Origin: Rhynochetos jubatus | Taxonomy: Eukaryota > Chordata > Aves > Eurypygiformes > Rhynochetidae | DNA length: 64,000 bases | Assembly (NCBI GenBank): GCA_027574665.1 | Contig: CM050654.1 | Span: forward strand, 26,865,722 to 26,929,721 | Direction of reading: 5' to 3' | In this document: piece after piece, positions 10,546-21,319 of the stretch | How positions within the stretch are numbered: position 1 is the stretch's first letter | Layout of the letters: each line of letters opens with the position of its first letter | The notes under the pieces: generated by a model | The model's input: only the letters and a program-made list of their open reading frames with translations | Databases searched by the model: none | What the model was told of the DNA's origin: nothing | Made by a program: the position numbers and the translations under genes

Positions 10546-13500
10546 TTCAAGTACTGAATATTAACAAATTCAGTGGCAACATACAGGAATGCATCTTGGT
10601 ACATAAGTGACTTCAATGTCTGCCTATTAAGAGCTATCCTGTGCCAAAGCTGCTCTAAAATATATCGTGTCAGTCTCGAGCAAATGATGAAGTTACTCAG
10701 ATTATGCTGCTGTCGGGATTGATCCTAATAAGTAAAGTGCAAAAAGTAATTTTCAGGATTCCTTGCATGCACACCTCTGGGAACATGTTAAACAAAATCG
10801 CAAAGTATCTGGCTTAAGTTGTTGCTGTCAGTATTGCAGAGTCATCAAAGGTAATGTACTATCTCCTACCTGCTAAGGGAAGACACATTAAGAAGTTATT
10901 TTGCAGCTTGCAAAGGACCAGACTCATCCATATCCAAAAGCTGCAGCATAGGCCATGTTAAAGCAGCCTTTTGTTTCTGAAGATGAAAAATGCCTAAGAA
11001 ATATAATTTTGGTACCTGGAGCAAGGGTCTCCTCTGTTCTTTCAGCTGAATAATTGCCATAGACATTTAAGACTTTATTCTCCCCCTTAGGTTCAGCAAA
11101 ATGCTTCAGCACGTGAATAATTTTAATCACTTAAGTCATCCCATTCAAGTCAGAGCTTAAACATTTTGCTGAGTTGTGTTTAAAGGAGGGAATGAGTGCT
11201 TGAATTTTCAAAAGTCTCTAATTGCAATTAGCTCTGCCAAGGGTAGTTTTTCATCTTATTTCTGTATTTGGTGGACAGTTTGGATTAGAAAAGAAATGGC
11301 TGCAATTCCTGTTTTATATACAAAACTCTTCTGACTACATGATGGGAGATCATAATGCACAGCTTTGTTTTAGAATAGTTTTGCCTTGGAATTTATTCCA
11401 ACCTTCCAAAATAGAAGCCAATGTTATCTTAAAATCCCAGTCTGTCTTATGAGAGCCTTAGGTCTCAGACTTGTAATTAAGATACTGTGGCTTAACAAGT
11501 TACCAAGCATCAGCTAAGCTGAGGTAATTGTCTGGATGCAAACCTTCCTTAAATGCTTAGCCTAAATGCTGAGTCAATTTATCCCTGGGCAAATACAGAA
11601 TAATGTAATTCAACACTTCAGACTAAGCTAAAATGAATCACCGGGTGTTTGCCACAGGCAAAGAGAAAAGATGTAGGCAGTTGCCCCAGCTGAGGACAGA
11701 CAAGGTAACTCACAGCTCTGGTCACTTGATGAGGAGTTTGAGCTCTTCCACACTATTGGGAATGGGACAGGTGCTTAGCAGTTCTGCCACATCCTTCTGC
11801 GCTCTGATGTTGTGCATGGGAAGTGGGGCTATCCTAGCATGAATTTGGCAGGACCAAGTATGTGCAATCATCCCTCAGGCCTCTAGTGTTTGCATTTGAT
11901 GAGGGAAAGAGGCAGCTGTATTCAGATTCATGAGTAATAAAGTCAGGAACGGAAGCAATTCTTGCCAGATACCTTTGCCTGGCAATATTATTACTGCCAT
12001 GTAAGCAGACAGGGGAATTTAAGATGTTATCAGAAATCAATAGATTTGATCTGTAGACCTTAATAACTGCACACAAGATACTGGAATTAGCAGAATACTC
12101 TTTAAATATTCATTTACTATTCGTAAAAGAAAGAGAAGTTGTCTAACGTGGTTCAATAACAGATATAGAGGATCCTTTAAATTATTATTTTCTTAAAGAG
12201 AAGGGACTGATTCAAACCCCATGGAAGTCAAGGACATGCTTAGTGATGGGAATGTGATGGGAAGACAGCTGGAGAACAGAGCATGACATTCAAGCTTCTT
12301 TTCCAATGCACAAAAGGTTAAAAGCCGGTTGAACCTTGAGGATTTGAAAACCTTAACACAACTGTTGATGATGAGATGGAAACTGGGATAGGAATTTGCA
12401 GAGGTCTTTCCCAGTTGGAGCAGCAGACTGAAATAAATGCCATTTCCTACCACAAAGAGAGGCATAAAATTATCTGCTTATTCAGTGGCTTAAATGGGGA
12501 ATACACAAGATGGGGAATAAATGGCAAAGAAGCAGTTCTGCATTCCTCGGTATCAGCTTGGGGGGCGTCCAGACAAAATGGGAGACAGGATTTTAGCCTG
12601 TTATGAAAAATGGATGTATAAAGGACAACGTTGCCTTGCAAGGTGTCCAAAACAATAATCTCTAACTTGGCATCAATAAAGCCTTAGCTGAAGTACAGTG
12701 TCCTTTTATGGGCATCACAGTTCAAAAAGGGGACAAATCAACTGGTGAGATCCAGAGGAAAAAGAAGAGGCTGACCAAAGGCCTAGAAACCTCTAAGGGA
12801 AAGACTGAAAACTTTATGGTGTTCACCATGCTCTCTGTCTTCATCTTTTAAAGAGGAATGGATCTAGAGGAAAAGGATAAACAATGCTTGGCATCTGTGG
12901 TGAGCAAGAAAAGAAACTGCAGGCTTAAACAGGCAAAGGAAATGTCAGCTTTGCACTGAGAAATAACAATGGCAGTAAAGCTCTGAACTGCCTCCTGCTA
13001 AGTCGGGGTGTCTCCACAGCTGAAAGCTTATAAGGACGAGTCAGACATATAACTGTGAGCAACCATACGGTCAAGGCACACGTGCACTTCAACAACCTTC
13101 ACACAGGGAGATCCTCACACTCATCCCAAGTTACTGCCACAGCGTCATTCCTTCCTGGAGTCCGTTCCCGTCGTTGACACTTTTCTATTGTACCCTTTAT
13201 AGTGAAGCAGTGGGCACTTCTGTTATTTAAGATGGACTTACACCATTCTCAGTCCAGAAATCCTGCGTGTGCTAGGAGACGCCTCCAAAGATTTATGCAG
13301 CTTGTGGCTTGATGCCAGGACAAAGAAAAAGAACTGCGCAGTGGTAGAACAGTACCATTTTTTTCTCTTTTTGCCAAGTTAATATTTTCAAACTTTGAAA
13401 TCTTAACTTTCTGCTATGTCAGAGGCCTTTTCGTAGTATCTGATGAATAAAACACTTTTCCCTTTACTTTTGTTTGTGTAACCTCCCTATTCATGTGATT

Positions 13501-14258
13501 TGTTGAAGGCATCAGAGGTGACACACTTAAAGCATCCTCAGTGACAAGTGCCTGGTTATTTATAGGTCCCTTTAAATCACCTCCTATCCTCGGGTACTAT
13601 ATATTCAGCTGCATAACCACTGTCCTGCTTTCTGCATTCTGCAACCGTAAATCTCTTGGTGTCCACGGATAATGTTTTTTACTGTTTCTCACACAGGGGC
13701 ACTGATATCAACAAGACTGTTAAGATGGGCTGTAGATGCTCTGATGGAAACTCCTCAAACCTGGGGATAGAAAAACACATCTCAATGTCCAGATTGACTC
13801 TGGGTGCTCATGTTAGGAACAGAGTCACTGTAGACACTGTGCATATATTTGAGAGCAAAAGAGAGGTGCTTCCTAAGGGATAGAGGTCTAAACCAGACAG
13901 AATTTTTGAAATGTAAACATGATTCCCCAGTCCAGGTAGGAATCCCCATTGGCTAACAGTCATAACATGGGCACCTTTGGTTTTAAGCATCTCAGAGATG
14001 ACATGCTGAATCCAGGTCCACAAAATGCTTTATGGAAATTAGACTTTCTCCCACAGCCTCACCTGAAAAGATCAGCTGTGTCAGTTCTTTGTCTCATGTG
14101 AGGAGCTTTTGCTTTAGACTTTCGATTTCTCTCACTCCTTTGAGGATAATACAATAAGGCTTCTTGGAGACCCAACACTGCTTTCCACTGGGTTCCTGTC
14201 ACATACCATTACTACGAACACAAATCTGTGGTTTCTACTTGGTCAGGACAAAACCTAC

Positions 14259-14372
14259 CTATCCCTACAGAGTCAGTAATTTCAGAAGAATCATTGCTAG
14301 GTCTAATTTTAATCTTCAGTGAACAAGTGCAGGCAGACAGCAACACAAGCAGCATAGTGTTGTGAGCAATTT
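14259..14372 (-). CDS. Candidate internal exon 1 of the putative minus-strand gene
   Basis: This is a 114-nt segment, phase 1 at both ends. The acceptor follows a long pyrimidine tract (cttttccctgctttcc and onward, ending caccag). The donor is near consensus, ATAG then gtaggt. The frame encodes about 38 residues: a hydrophobic strand (MLLVLLSACTC), then a basic strand (SLKIKIRPSND) and an acidic tail. It contains one Asn-x-Ser sequon (NDS). It joins in phase to the exon at 10166, where the split codon becomes Val and the text reads through as SVGIVIYHGKSDYN. No function can be assigned from this piece alone. The hydrophobic run could be a beta strand or part of a membrane segment. It could still be a chance frame, because a good acceptor and donor 114 nt apart do occur by luck. 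Confidence 0.35.
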
Positions 14373-17300
14373 CTGGTGAAAGTAGAGTTGCAAAGGAAAG
14401 CAGGGAAAAGCCACATTTGCTTACATCAAAGGTCAGCAAGCAAAGACCTAAACATTTCTAGTTCCTTTATCAAGGAGAATGCAAACAACCACTCCAGTTT
14501 TTCTTAAAATCACAGCTTAGCTGCAGGATACCCCAAAACTGACCTTGGAGGGTCTGGAGGGTACTAAACCCTGTCTACATTGGTTTGGGGTGTCAAACTG
14601 TGACAGTACAGTTCAGTTTGACCACCCAACAGGCTTTCTTGCATTCAGAAAGCAAAATATTTGTTAAATCTCCCATCTGTAGGGTTCCATCAGAGAAAAA
14701 TGAGTGGTTACATGTTTCAAGAGGCTTAATAAAAATGTGTTTTATTTTCTGTCCTTTGGGACACCATGGGGAGATCATCATAACAGTCCCTGGATCATTC
14801 AGTTTATGTCTATGATGGAAAACCTATTAAAAGTTCCCTCTGTGATGATAACATTCATTGGGTTATTCAGCCCCTTTTCTTCCCTGCTGTCAGTCTCTGG
14901 TGATGAGTTCAGGTGCAGCAGGCACTCAGAAAAAGTAGTGTGACAGCAGGTTTAATTTCAGTTGGGGACTAAGATGAGGCCAAGACCATTAAACATGATT
15001 TAAGGCAGGTGGGGTTGAACCTGTCATGAGTGTTTCATAATGCTCTGTTATTCTTAATGTATGATTACACTAGTCCCTGCAGATCATCCCTGGATTTATG
15101 ATGTTTGCATAAATGCTTGGCTGTAAATTAGAAGATGTTTTTGAGCGGTGCTTCACTAGCTGGAAGCCATAGATATGCAGTCCCTGCTGAGCCATCAACC
15201 ATCCTAGGGGAGATAAGCCCAAGAAGAACTTGACTCCCGGGCTCAGCAGCAGTGGTGAAACACGCAGGACTAGACAGACAATTTCTGGAAGACATGATGT
15301 CTCTTTTGCAGATTAGTTGTGTTCCTGTGCTTGGGCAAGGACACAGAAGGCAGGAGGCATTTGGTTTCCCAGATATCTGGTTTTTTGGTTAAAAGCACAG
15401 CATGGCTAAGAGTGAGTGGTATCTGAGTTTGTGGTTTTGGAATTCAACCTCATTCTCACCTGCTGAGTGAAGACCTTTTTCAGCAGGCACAACTTTCAGG
15501 TGTGTTGCAGGTCCTGCGGGCTAGTGTGGCGGCGGCTGCTGCTGCTGGACGTGATGCTAGTTACAACTGTCTCTCAGGCTACATAAACTATTGCCTAACC
15601 ATGCCGCCCCAATCATCTACTGAGCCTCAGGCAGACCTTTGAGCTATTTGTTCAGCTGGGGCAAGTTTTCCTCCTTAATCTTTTCAGCTTGGCAGGAGCA
15701 CTGCTGAGCACACAAGGAAGCTCATCAGCTGCTGGCTGGATGTTTGGACAAGGGGATAACTCCTGCTGAGGCTGGTGAGCTCCAGTCCTGTCTAATTTAC
15801 ATTGTTATTTATTCTGCAGGCATTCCTGTGCTTCCTGAGTACAAGCTGGCTTTTCAGCACGTTTACAGCCACACTCCCACAGAGAGCTCCGCAGTGACAG
15901 GCAACTGCACACAGAAGCAACCAAACCCCTTGCATCATGGAGGACTGGTGCTTGTAGGCCAGCAGTAAAAGGCCACCCCCTTCTGTGGAGAACAAAGAAC
16001 ATTGATTCACCAGGGTCCATCTGCTTCAGGTTCTGGGGCCTTTATTTTGTTCAGATGGCTGCAGTTTTCAAGTCACAGTTTTCCAGGTATGGATTATTCC
16101 CAAGGAGACCTGGAAACTAGGAAGTTGATTGCTCTTCATCCTCCAGATGGGATCAATGGCAGGTAAGCAAGTGGCTCAACGCATTACCAAATGTGATCAT
16201 TGGGTCACTCGGAAGGTCAGACCTGCTTGTCCACCCTGCAAGCTCAGCTGGGAAGCCACACAGCCAAAGTCTTTAGCTCTGAGAACGGACACTTCATCAC
16301 TAGGGCTGATGTCACATCTGAGGTTTGATTAAACTGTAAGGAGCAAAAGTTGCTTCTCTGTGCCAGAAGGAACTATCTGCACCGCTGGTAGTTTAACTCA
16401 CAAATAAGCATTTGGAAGAGACAGAAATCCTTTGTGGCTTGAGCTGAAGAGCCTGCCATGAGCTCTGTAACCTGGGGCTTAGGGAAGGAGGATGAGAAAG
16501 GAATGGCTGCTGTTGGTCCCACTGGTTTGCCACAGGTCTTTGTAGTTGTTTCAGCCAGACCTGTGAGGTGATGGTATTAGGAATTTGCACCTTGTCAGAA
16601 CTGTGTGTGTAGTAACAGGGGTTGGACACCTCCCTGCTGACAAGGGGAGAAGTGGACAGTGAGTCCTGGGGTGATGAAAGACCAGCACCTTGAGAGGTCT
16701 TACTTTAGCTCCTAATCTGTATCCAAAATCTCAATGAGGCAGCCCTTGGTTTCCTGGTGAAATGAATGTCTCCCTCCACCCCGAGAGGAGGAGGAGTGTT
16801 CTTGGGGTAAAATTCATTTGCTGTCTCAAAGTGCTGGAAAACCTTTGGTGCTGTGTGGTCATTTGAATTCCCATTCTGACCAAAACATTCTGTGGGAATG
16901 AGCAGGAAGAAAACATCACCGTAGACTCCTTCAGCCACTGAAGTGCATCCTGGGGAGTCTGATGGCCATGACCAAAACTTGTGCTTTATCTTTTCACTGT
17001 CACTGCCTCCTCTTGGTGCACCCTACCCTGCTTCTCCAAGCCAGATATTAGCTTGGGATGGCCACAACCCCTTGTTGGTGGGACCGGCAAACCAAACGTG
17101 CCGTTCACTTTGAGCAACACACCAAGTCTGCCGAAATGGAATTAAAACTTGGCAAGGGGAGAACGGCTTCGGAGTCTTCTTTGGTGGCCAACTGCACCTG
17201 TGTGAAACATTCCAAAGACAACTAAGAGCTGGTAAATGAAATGTCACTGGATGGACACAACCTGCTGTAAGAAAAAACTTGAACAAAGTGTTGTCTCTTG

Positions 17301-18650
17301 CAACAGCATCTACCAGTATAGAACTTTCCCTCCATGCTGATTGCCTCCTGGACTAGATCTGCCTGCCATGTTGTGCTCATGACGCACAAACCTCAGACCG
17401 GGAACTGCTGGTCTCAGTGGAGTGTCACCTGGGAGGTGATGAACAGAAACAAAGGCACCTCTTTAAATTTTACAGCGCAGCTAAGCCCTTTCTTTTGTAG
17501 GGTTGGATTTAGCTCAGAGCCCATGGCTGGCTGATGACGTGTGAACGGGGTGTCGGCAAGAAACTGACCTTAGAGCTGATGACAAGCTGTACTGGCAAAA
17601 GCTGGTGTAGCTGAGTGAAGGCTGAAGCCATGTAGCAGCGAAACCAAGGTGGGACTGGCACAGGGTGCAGGAAGCAGGCACAAATATGCAGTGTAGGAAC
17701 TATTGATTAACACAGCAAACACTGTGACACAGGCATAATTAGGGCATGGATGGCTCAGGAGATAAGAGCATCTTAAAAACCCAAACAAACCAGGTATGGG
17801 ACTGTGAAAACCAAGCAGAGCTGCCACATGTGCTGTCCCTACATTGCACTCCTAATTTAAATGAAATTTACAGCAAGAATTATACTTTCCCCCTGCCTCC
17901 TCATTTTCTTGTGGAAGTACTTGTTTTCCTTTACCTGGGAACAGAGGACACCCTGCCTGTAAATCTTTATGGCTTTCCTGCTGTTTTATATTACTTGCGT
18001 AGCTCTGAAATACCCTGGCTTGTCCCTGCCTTCCCTCAGGCAAATTTCCCATGTTCAGATTTCTATTCAAAGTGACCCCAGCACTTCTGGAAAGCAAGGA
18101 TGATATAGCTTCTTATATCCTTCCTGTAGTCTGCGCGAGGATTTTCATGTCACCTAGAGAATTCATACATGTGATTAGATATACATGCACACAGATCCAC
18201 ACGGTCCTTTGCAAGGAGGCAGGTCATGTTTTTGCCCACACTCCAAACGGGTCCAACATCCATGGAAATGCAATCACAAGGTGCTGAGTGACAACTAATA
18301 TAACCTACTTCTCAAAAGCACTTATTAGCTGGGCTCGGCAATGCACTAAAATGACTGCATTACTTCCCACATGGAGCTGGCTTGTGTTGGGTCAATTTAG
18401 AGCACAATATTTCATGAAGACAGGCCTGACATTTCATCCCATGGGGTACTGACTTCTTTTAATGAGGTTTATCAGATTCAGATAGAAAAAACAGAATCAC
18501 AGGAACAGAAAATTCTCCACAGACCACCAGCCTGGAGATCATAGCTGAAGAACCTTTCTGTAAGGACTAGCAAGACCCCAGAATGAAGTGAACAAGACTG
18601 ATGTTGACAGTTTATTACAGCTCTTGGCTGGATTAGTGAACATACATATA

Positions 18651-18666
18651 TTTTTTTTTTTTTTTT
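18651..18666 (+). repeat. Poly-T run of 16
   Basis: An uninterrupted run of 16 T follows a short (CATA)-like stretch. No associated element is seen. Confidence 0.9.
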
Positions 18667-19372
18667 GGGGTAAGGCATTGTATTTTAAGCCAAAATCTGC
18701 TGTGATTTATGTATTACTTTAAATCTGAAATAGAGCTCGTTGGTGTATTTTCAAAATAAGGAAATTTCACAGAAGTATATTGTTCTGGAGCCAGAGCACG
18801 TCACAGAGCACGTCTGTCTGTGACGATTACCCCAAGTCAAGGTGAGCAAAGGTCAACATTAATCTGCAGAGGTAAATCCACCTACTCCACATTTCTCCCA
18901 TTCCCTTCTCTGCTCTTATAGCAGCAGTGGCATCCGTGTGGTCTCATGATGAATGAATGAGGCCAGGGAACTGATCTGGTTGAAAACTACTGGAAGTATA
19001 AAAGCAATTCACTTGCAGTTGGCTGAGCTTTCCAGTCTTAATTATTGTGTGGCTGGAGCAGGACCCTCTCCTTCACTGGCAGCAGAGTTTGCACTGGATG
19101 AGTCTGACTAGGAGTTATGCTGAAGCTTTCCTTATGCCTGCTGATGCTACATCAGCACCGGACTACAGCGAGCTGTATCCAGCACCCCCTTGGACCTGGT
19201 GTACCAAGCAAAACACACAAGCCAGCCACTGCAACTCACATAAGATAGTCATCTGCACTCGTTTCTTAAGGGCAATCCCTTATTCCCTCCAAAGCCTCCT
19301 TGCTTTGTGCAGTGGTGCACAGACTCAGGTATCCTTGTGCAATGAACCTTGAGTCCTCAAGGCTTCCTGACC

Positions 19373-19389
19373 ATAATAATAATAATAAG
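19373..19389 (+). repeat. AAT microsatellite
   Basis: Five AAT units in otherwise unremarkable noncoding sequence. Confidence 0.8.
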
Positions 19390-21204
19390 ATGACCTTAGG
19401 AAAAGCATTGATTTAATGTGTCTGAAAGAACTGAGCTGGCTGCCTGCCTCTACCCTTCACCTATGTGTGAATTACAATCACTTTGGAGAGCAGGAAAGAG
19501 AAAGGCACTACAGCTGCAAGAAAAAATAGTCTGGTGGGAAGCGTGTTATGGAACAGGACCTACATAGCCTATGTGGAACATTCATGTCTCAGAATCCAAC
19601 TACAGACATGTAATTTATCTGTCTAGTTGCTTTCATCTCTGTCAGATGCAGTGGGAGGATTGGTGATCCAGAGCACGAGAAATTAGGCTCCTGCTTTGAA
19701 TCATCCTCTAGAAGAACTTCTGCTTTGATTTCAAAGGAAGATGAGTCCTGACATATTTCTAAACTGAACCAAACCACACCTTGTATGTTTGGAAAAGAAA
19801 GCAGCCAGCTCTGCTCAAATTTCCCATGTGAAAAACCTTTAAGCTGGCAGCATTTTCCTCACACATTAGAGAGATCTCTTCTGAACCCCCAAGGTTTTGG
19901 GACTTCTTTCCAGCAGCTGTTTTGTGATGCCCAAAGCCCTCCAACTAGATGTGCAGGTGGCTGAAGCCCCAGTTGTACCACAGAAAGATTTTTGTGGGTC
20001 ACATAAAGCTCCCTGAGACCTTCCACTGAGGCTCTGGATGTGGTTTCTTCTCCTGTGCCTCATTCCTGGGGAGTCACTGGATCCTTCCTTCAAGAACCAC
20101 AAGGCCAGGTCCGAGTTGACCATCCCCAGAGAAGGGAGGAAAAGAAAGCAGGGCAACTGTGGGGTCTATCTTAACAATTTTCCTGACCCAGACTAAACAG
20201 CACCAGGTGGTACTGACAGACACCTTGGACCTCTTCATGGAGAGGTTAGGTGCTGTGTGGGGGCTCTGCTCTGCTATCCTCACTCCACCCTTCTTTTTCT
20301 GTTTTTGTCCCCTACCTGCTGCCAAGTCGCTCTTTCCTGTGAAAGGGGTTTTATTATGTTTTCTTGTTTGGGCAGGCTCTGGACTCATCGCAAAGAAATT
20401 CAGCAGGGAAAGCAGTTACCACAGATGCCTGTAGGGCAGGAAATAAGAACGGGGCTAGTGTACAGGAATACAGTGGTTCGAGACATTTCTGATGCAAGTC
20501 CTGCAAGGGAAACTCTTTGTAGAATGAAGATCCCCTAATCCAACTGACCCAGAGCTTCTGACTCTTGTGATCACCAGTCCCATCCTACCCTTTAAGTAAT
20601 GAATCTTACAGCAGGGGAGAAGAGGAACAAATAGCCTGGGAGTTAGGACACAGTTTGTAGGCTTGAGAAATCTGATTGTGATTCTTGGCTCCTCCAAGAA
20701 CTTCCTCCCTGACCTTTTCCAAGTGCTTTTATTCCTTCTGTGGAGCAATGCTTATTGACAGACTCTCCTCAGCATCACTCAGACCCAGGCCTGGAAAATG
20801 GGGACTGTATGACTTTTCTTCTTTTAGGTATTTGTCAGGTCAACCTAGATGAGGAAGGTGCTTGGAGGGTGGAAAATGAACAACAAAAAGCAATTCAGCC
20901 CAAAGGCATACATCCAGCACGGAAAACCTGAACCCAAATACTCAGCTTCAGGGTAATCATAAACTGAAGTGTTGTAATAGGAGGCACTGGGGAGCCTTGC
21001 AAGTGGCCAGTGCTTCCAAGTCAGCCTCTAGTAGAGTCACTGAGTGTCAAGCACATCATCACCCAGATTTTTGCTGAGGCTTTTCAGTGATGGTGTGATG
21101 CCAGACATTCCAAAATACAACACACTGTGGACAGAAGAAAGCAGACTGGGTGGCAAAAAACTCCCATCTTGTTAGTGTCAAACTGCCACATAGAAACCTT
21201 TAGT

Positions 21205-21314
21205 CAGAACAGGTTTAGGGAGATAGTTTAGTGTTGGACTTGACAGTGCTAGGTTAATGGTTGGACTCGATGATCTTGAAGGTCTTTTCCAGCATAAATG
21301 ATTCTGTGATTCTA
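21205..21314 (+). mobile_element. CR1 LINE, short 3' end fragment
   Basis: This is a 5'-truncated CR1 tail. It contains ggttaatggttggactcgat, then gatcttgaaggtcttttcca and the terminal repeat atgattctgtgattct. Its 3' sequence differs from the copies at 35.6 and 44.1 kb, which points to another subfamily. Confidence 0.85.
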
Positions 21315-21319
21315 AAAAG

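Larger units (their letters stand above)
3258..14372 (-). other. Putative multi-exon protein-coding gene, internal part, product unrecognised
   Basis: Eight candidate exons lie on the minus strand in the order 14259-14372, 10093-10166, 7198-7286, 6100-6287, 5728-5769, 4904-5002, 3513-3804 and 3258-3330. Each has an AG acceptor and a GT donor and stays open between them. Start/end phases read 1/1, 1/0, 2/1, 1/0 (or 1/1 with a donor 13 nt further on), 1/1, 1/1, 1/2 and 2/0, so most neighbours join in frame. The join from the second to the third does not, so at least one exon or boundary there is missing or wrong. The joined product is rich in Asp, Glu, Lys, Asn, Tyr and Ile, unlike the Ser/Cys/Leu/Pro bias of chance frames nearby. 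No initiator exon, signal peptide, membrane anchor or polyadenylation signal was found, so both ends are open. I do not recognise the family securely. Phase-1 introns and scattered Cys suggest an extracellular protein. A CatSper auxiliary-subunit ectodomain is one weak possibility. Confidence 0.4.
14400..21200. other. Noncoding stretch, no gene recognised
   Basis: Open frames here are short and of noise-like composition. A strong isolated acceptor at 16891 (minus; tcttcctgctcattcccacag) opens a 60-codon frame but lacks a fitting donor. A short GGC/GCT-rich patch lies at 15527-15547. A composite direct and inverted repeat is at 18792-18825. Upstream exons of the putative minus-strand gene would be expected here but none was established. 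Confidence 0.5.

Noticed and set aside
14593..14781. Minus-strand frame with a CPKGQK-type patch just upstream of the 14.3-kb candidate exon
   Set aside because: The acceptor has almost no pyrimidine tract, and joining its only phase-1 donor to the next exon creates a stop codon.
16705..16890. Possible upstream exon with a very good acceptor at 16891 (minus)
   Set aside because: The good donor (gtaaga near 16700) lies beyond the stop in this frame, and the in-frame donors are poor. The phase fits but the evidence is too thin.
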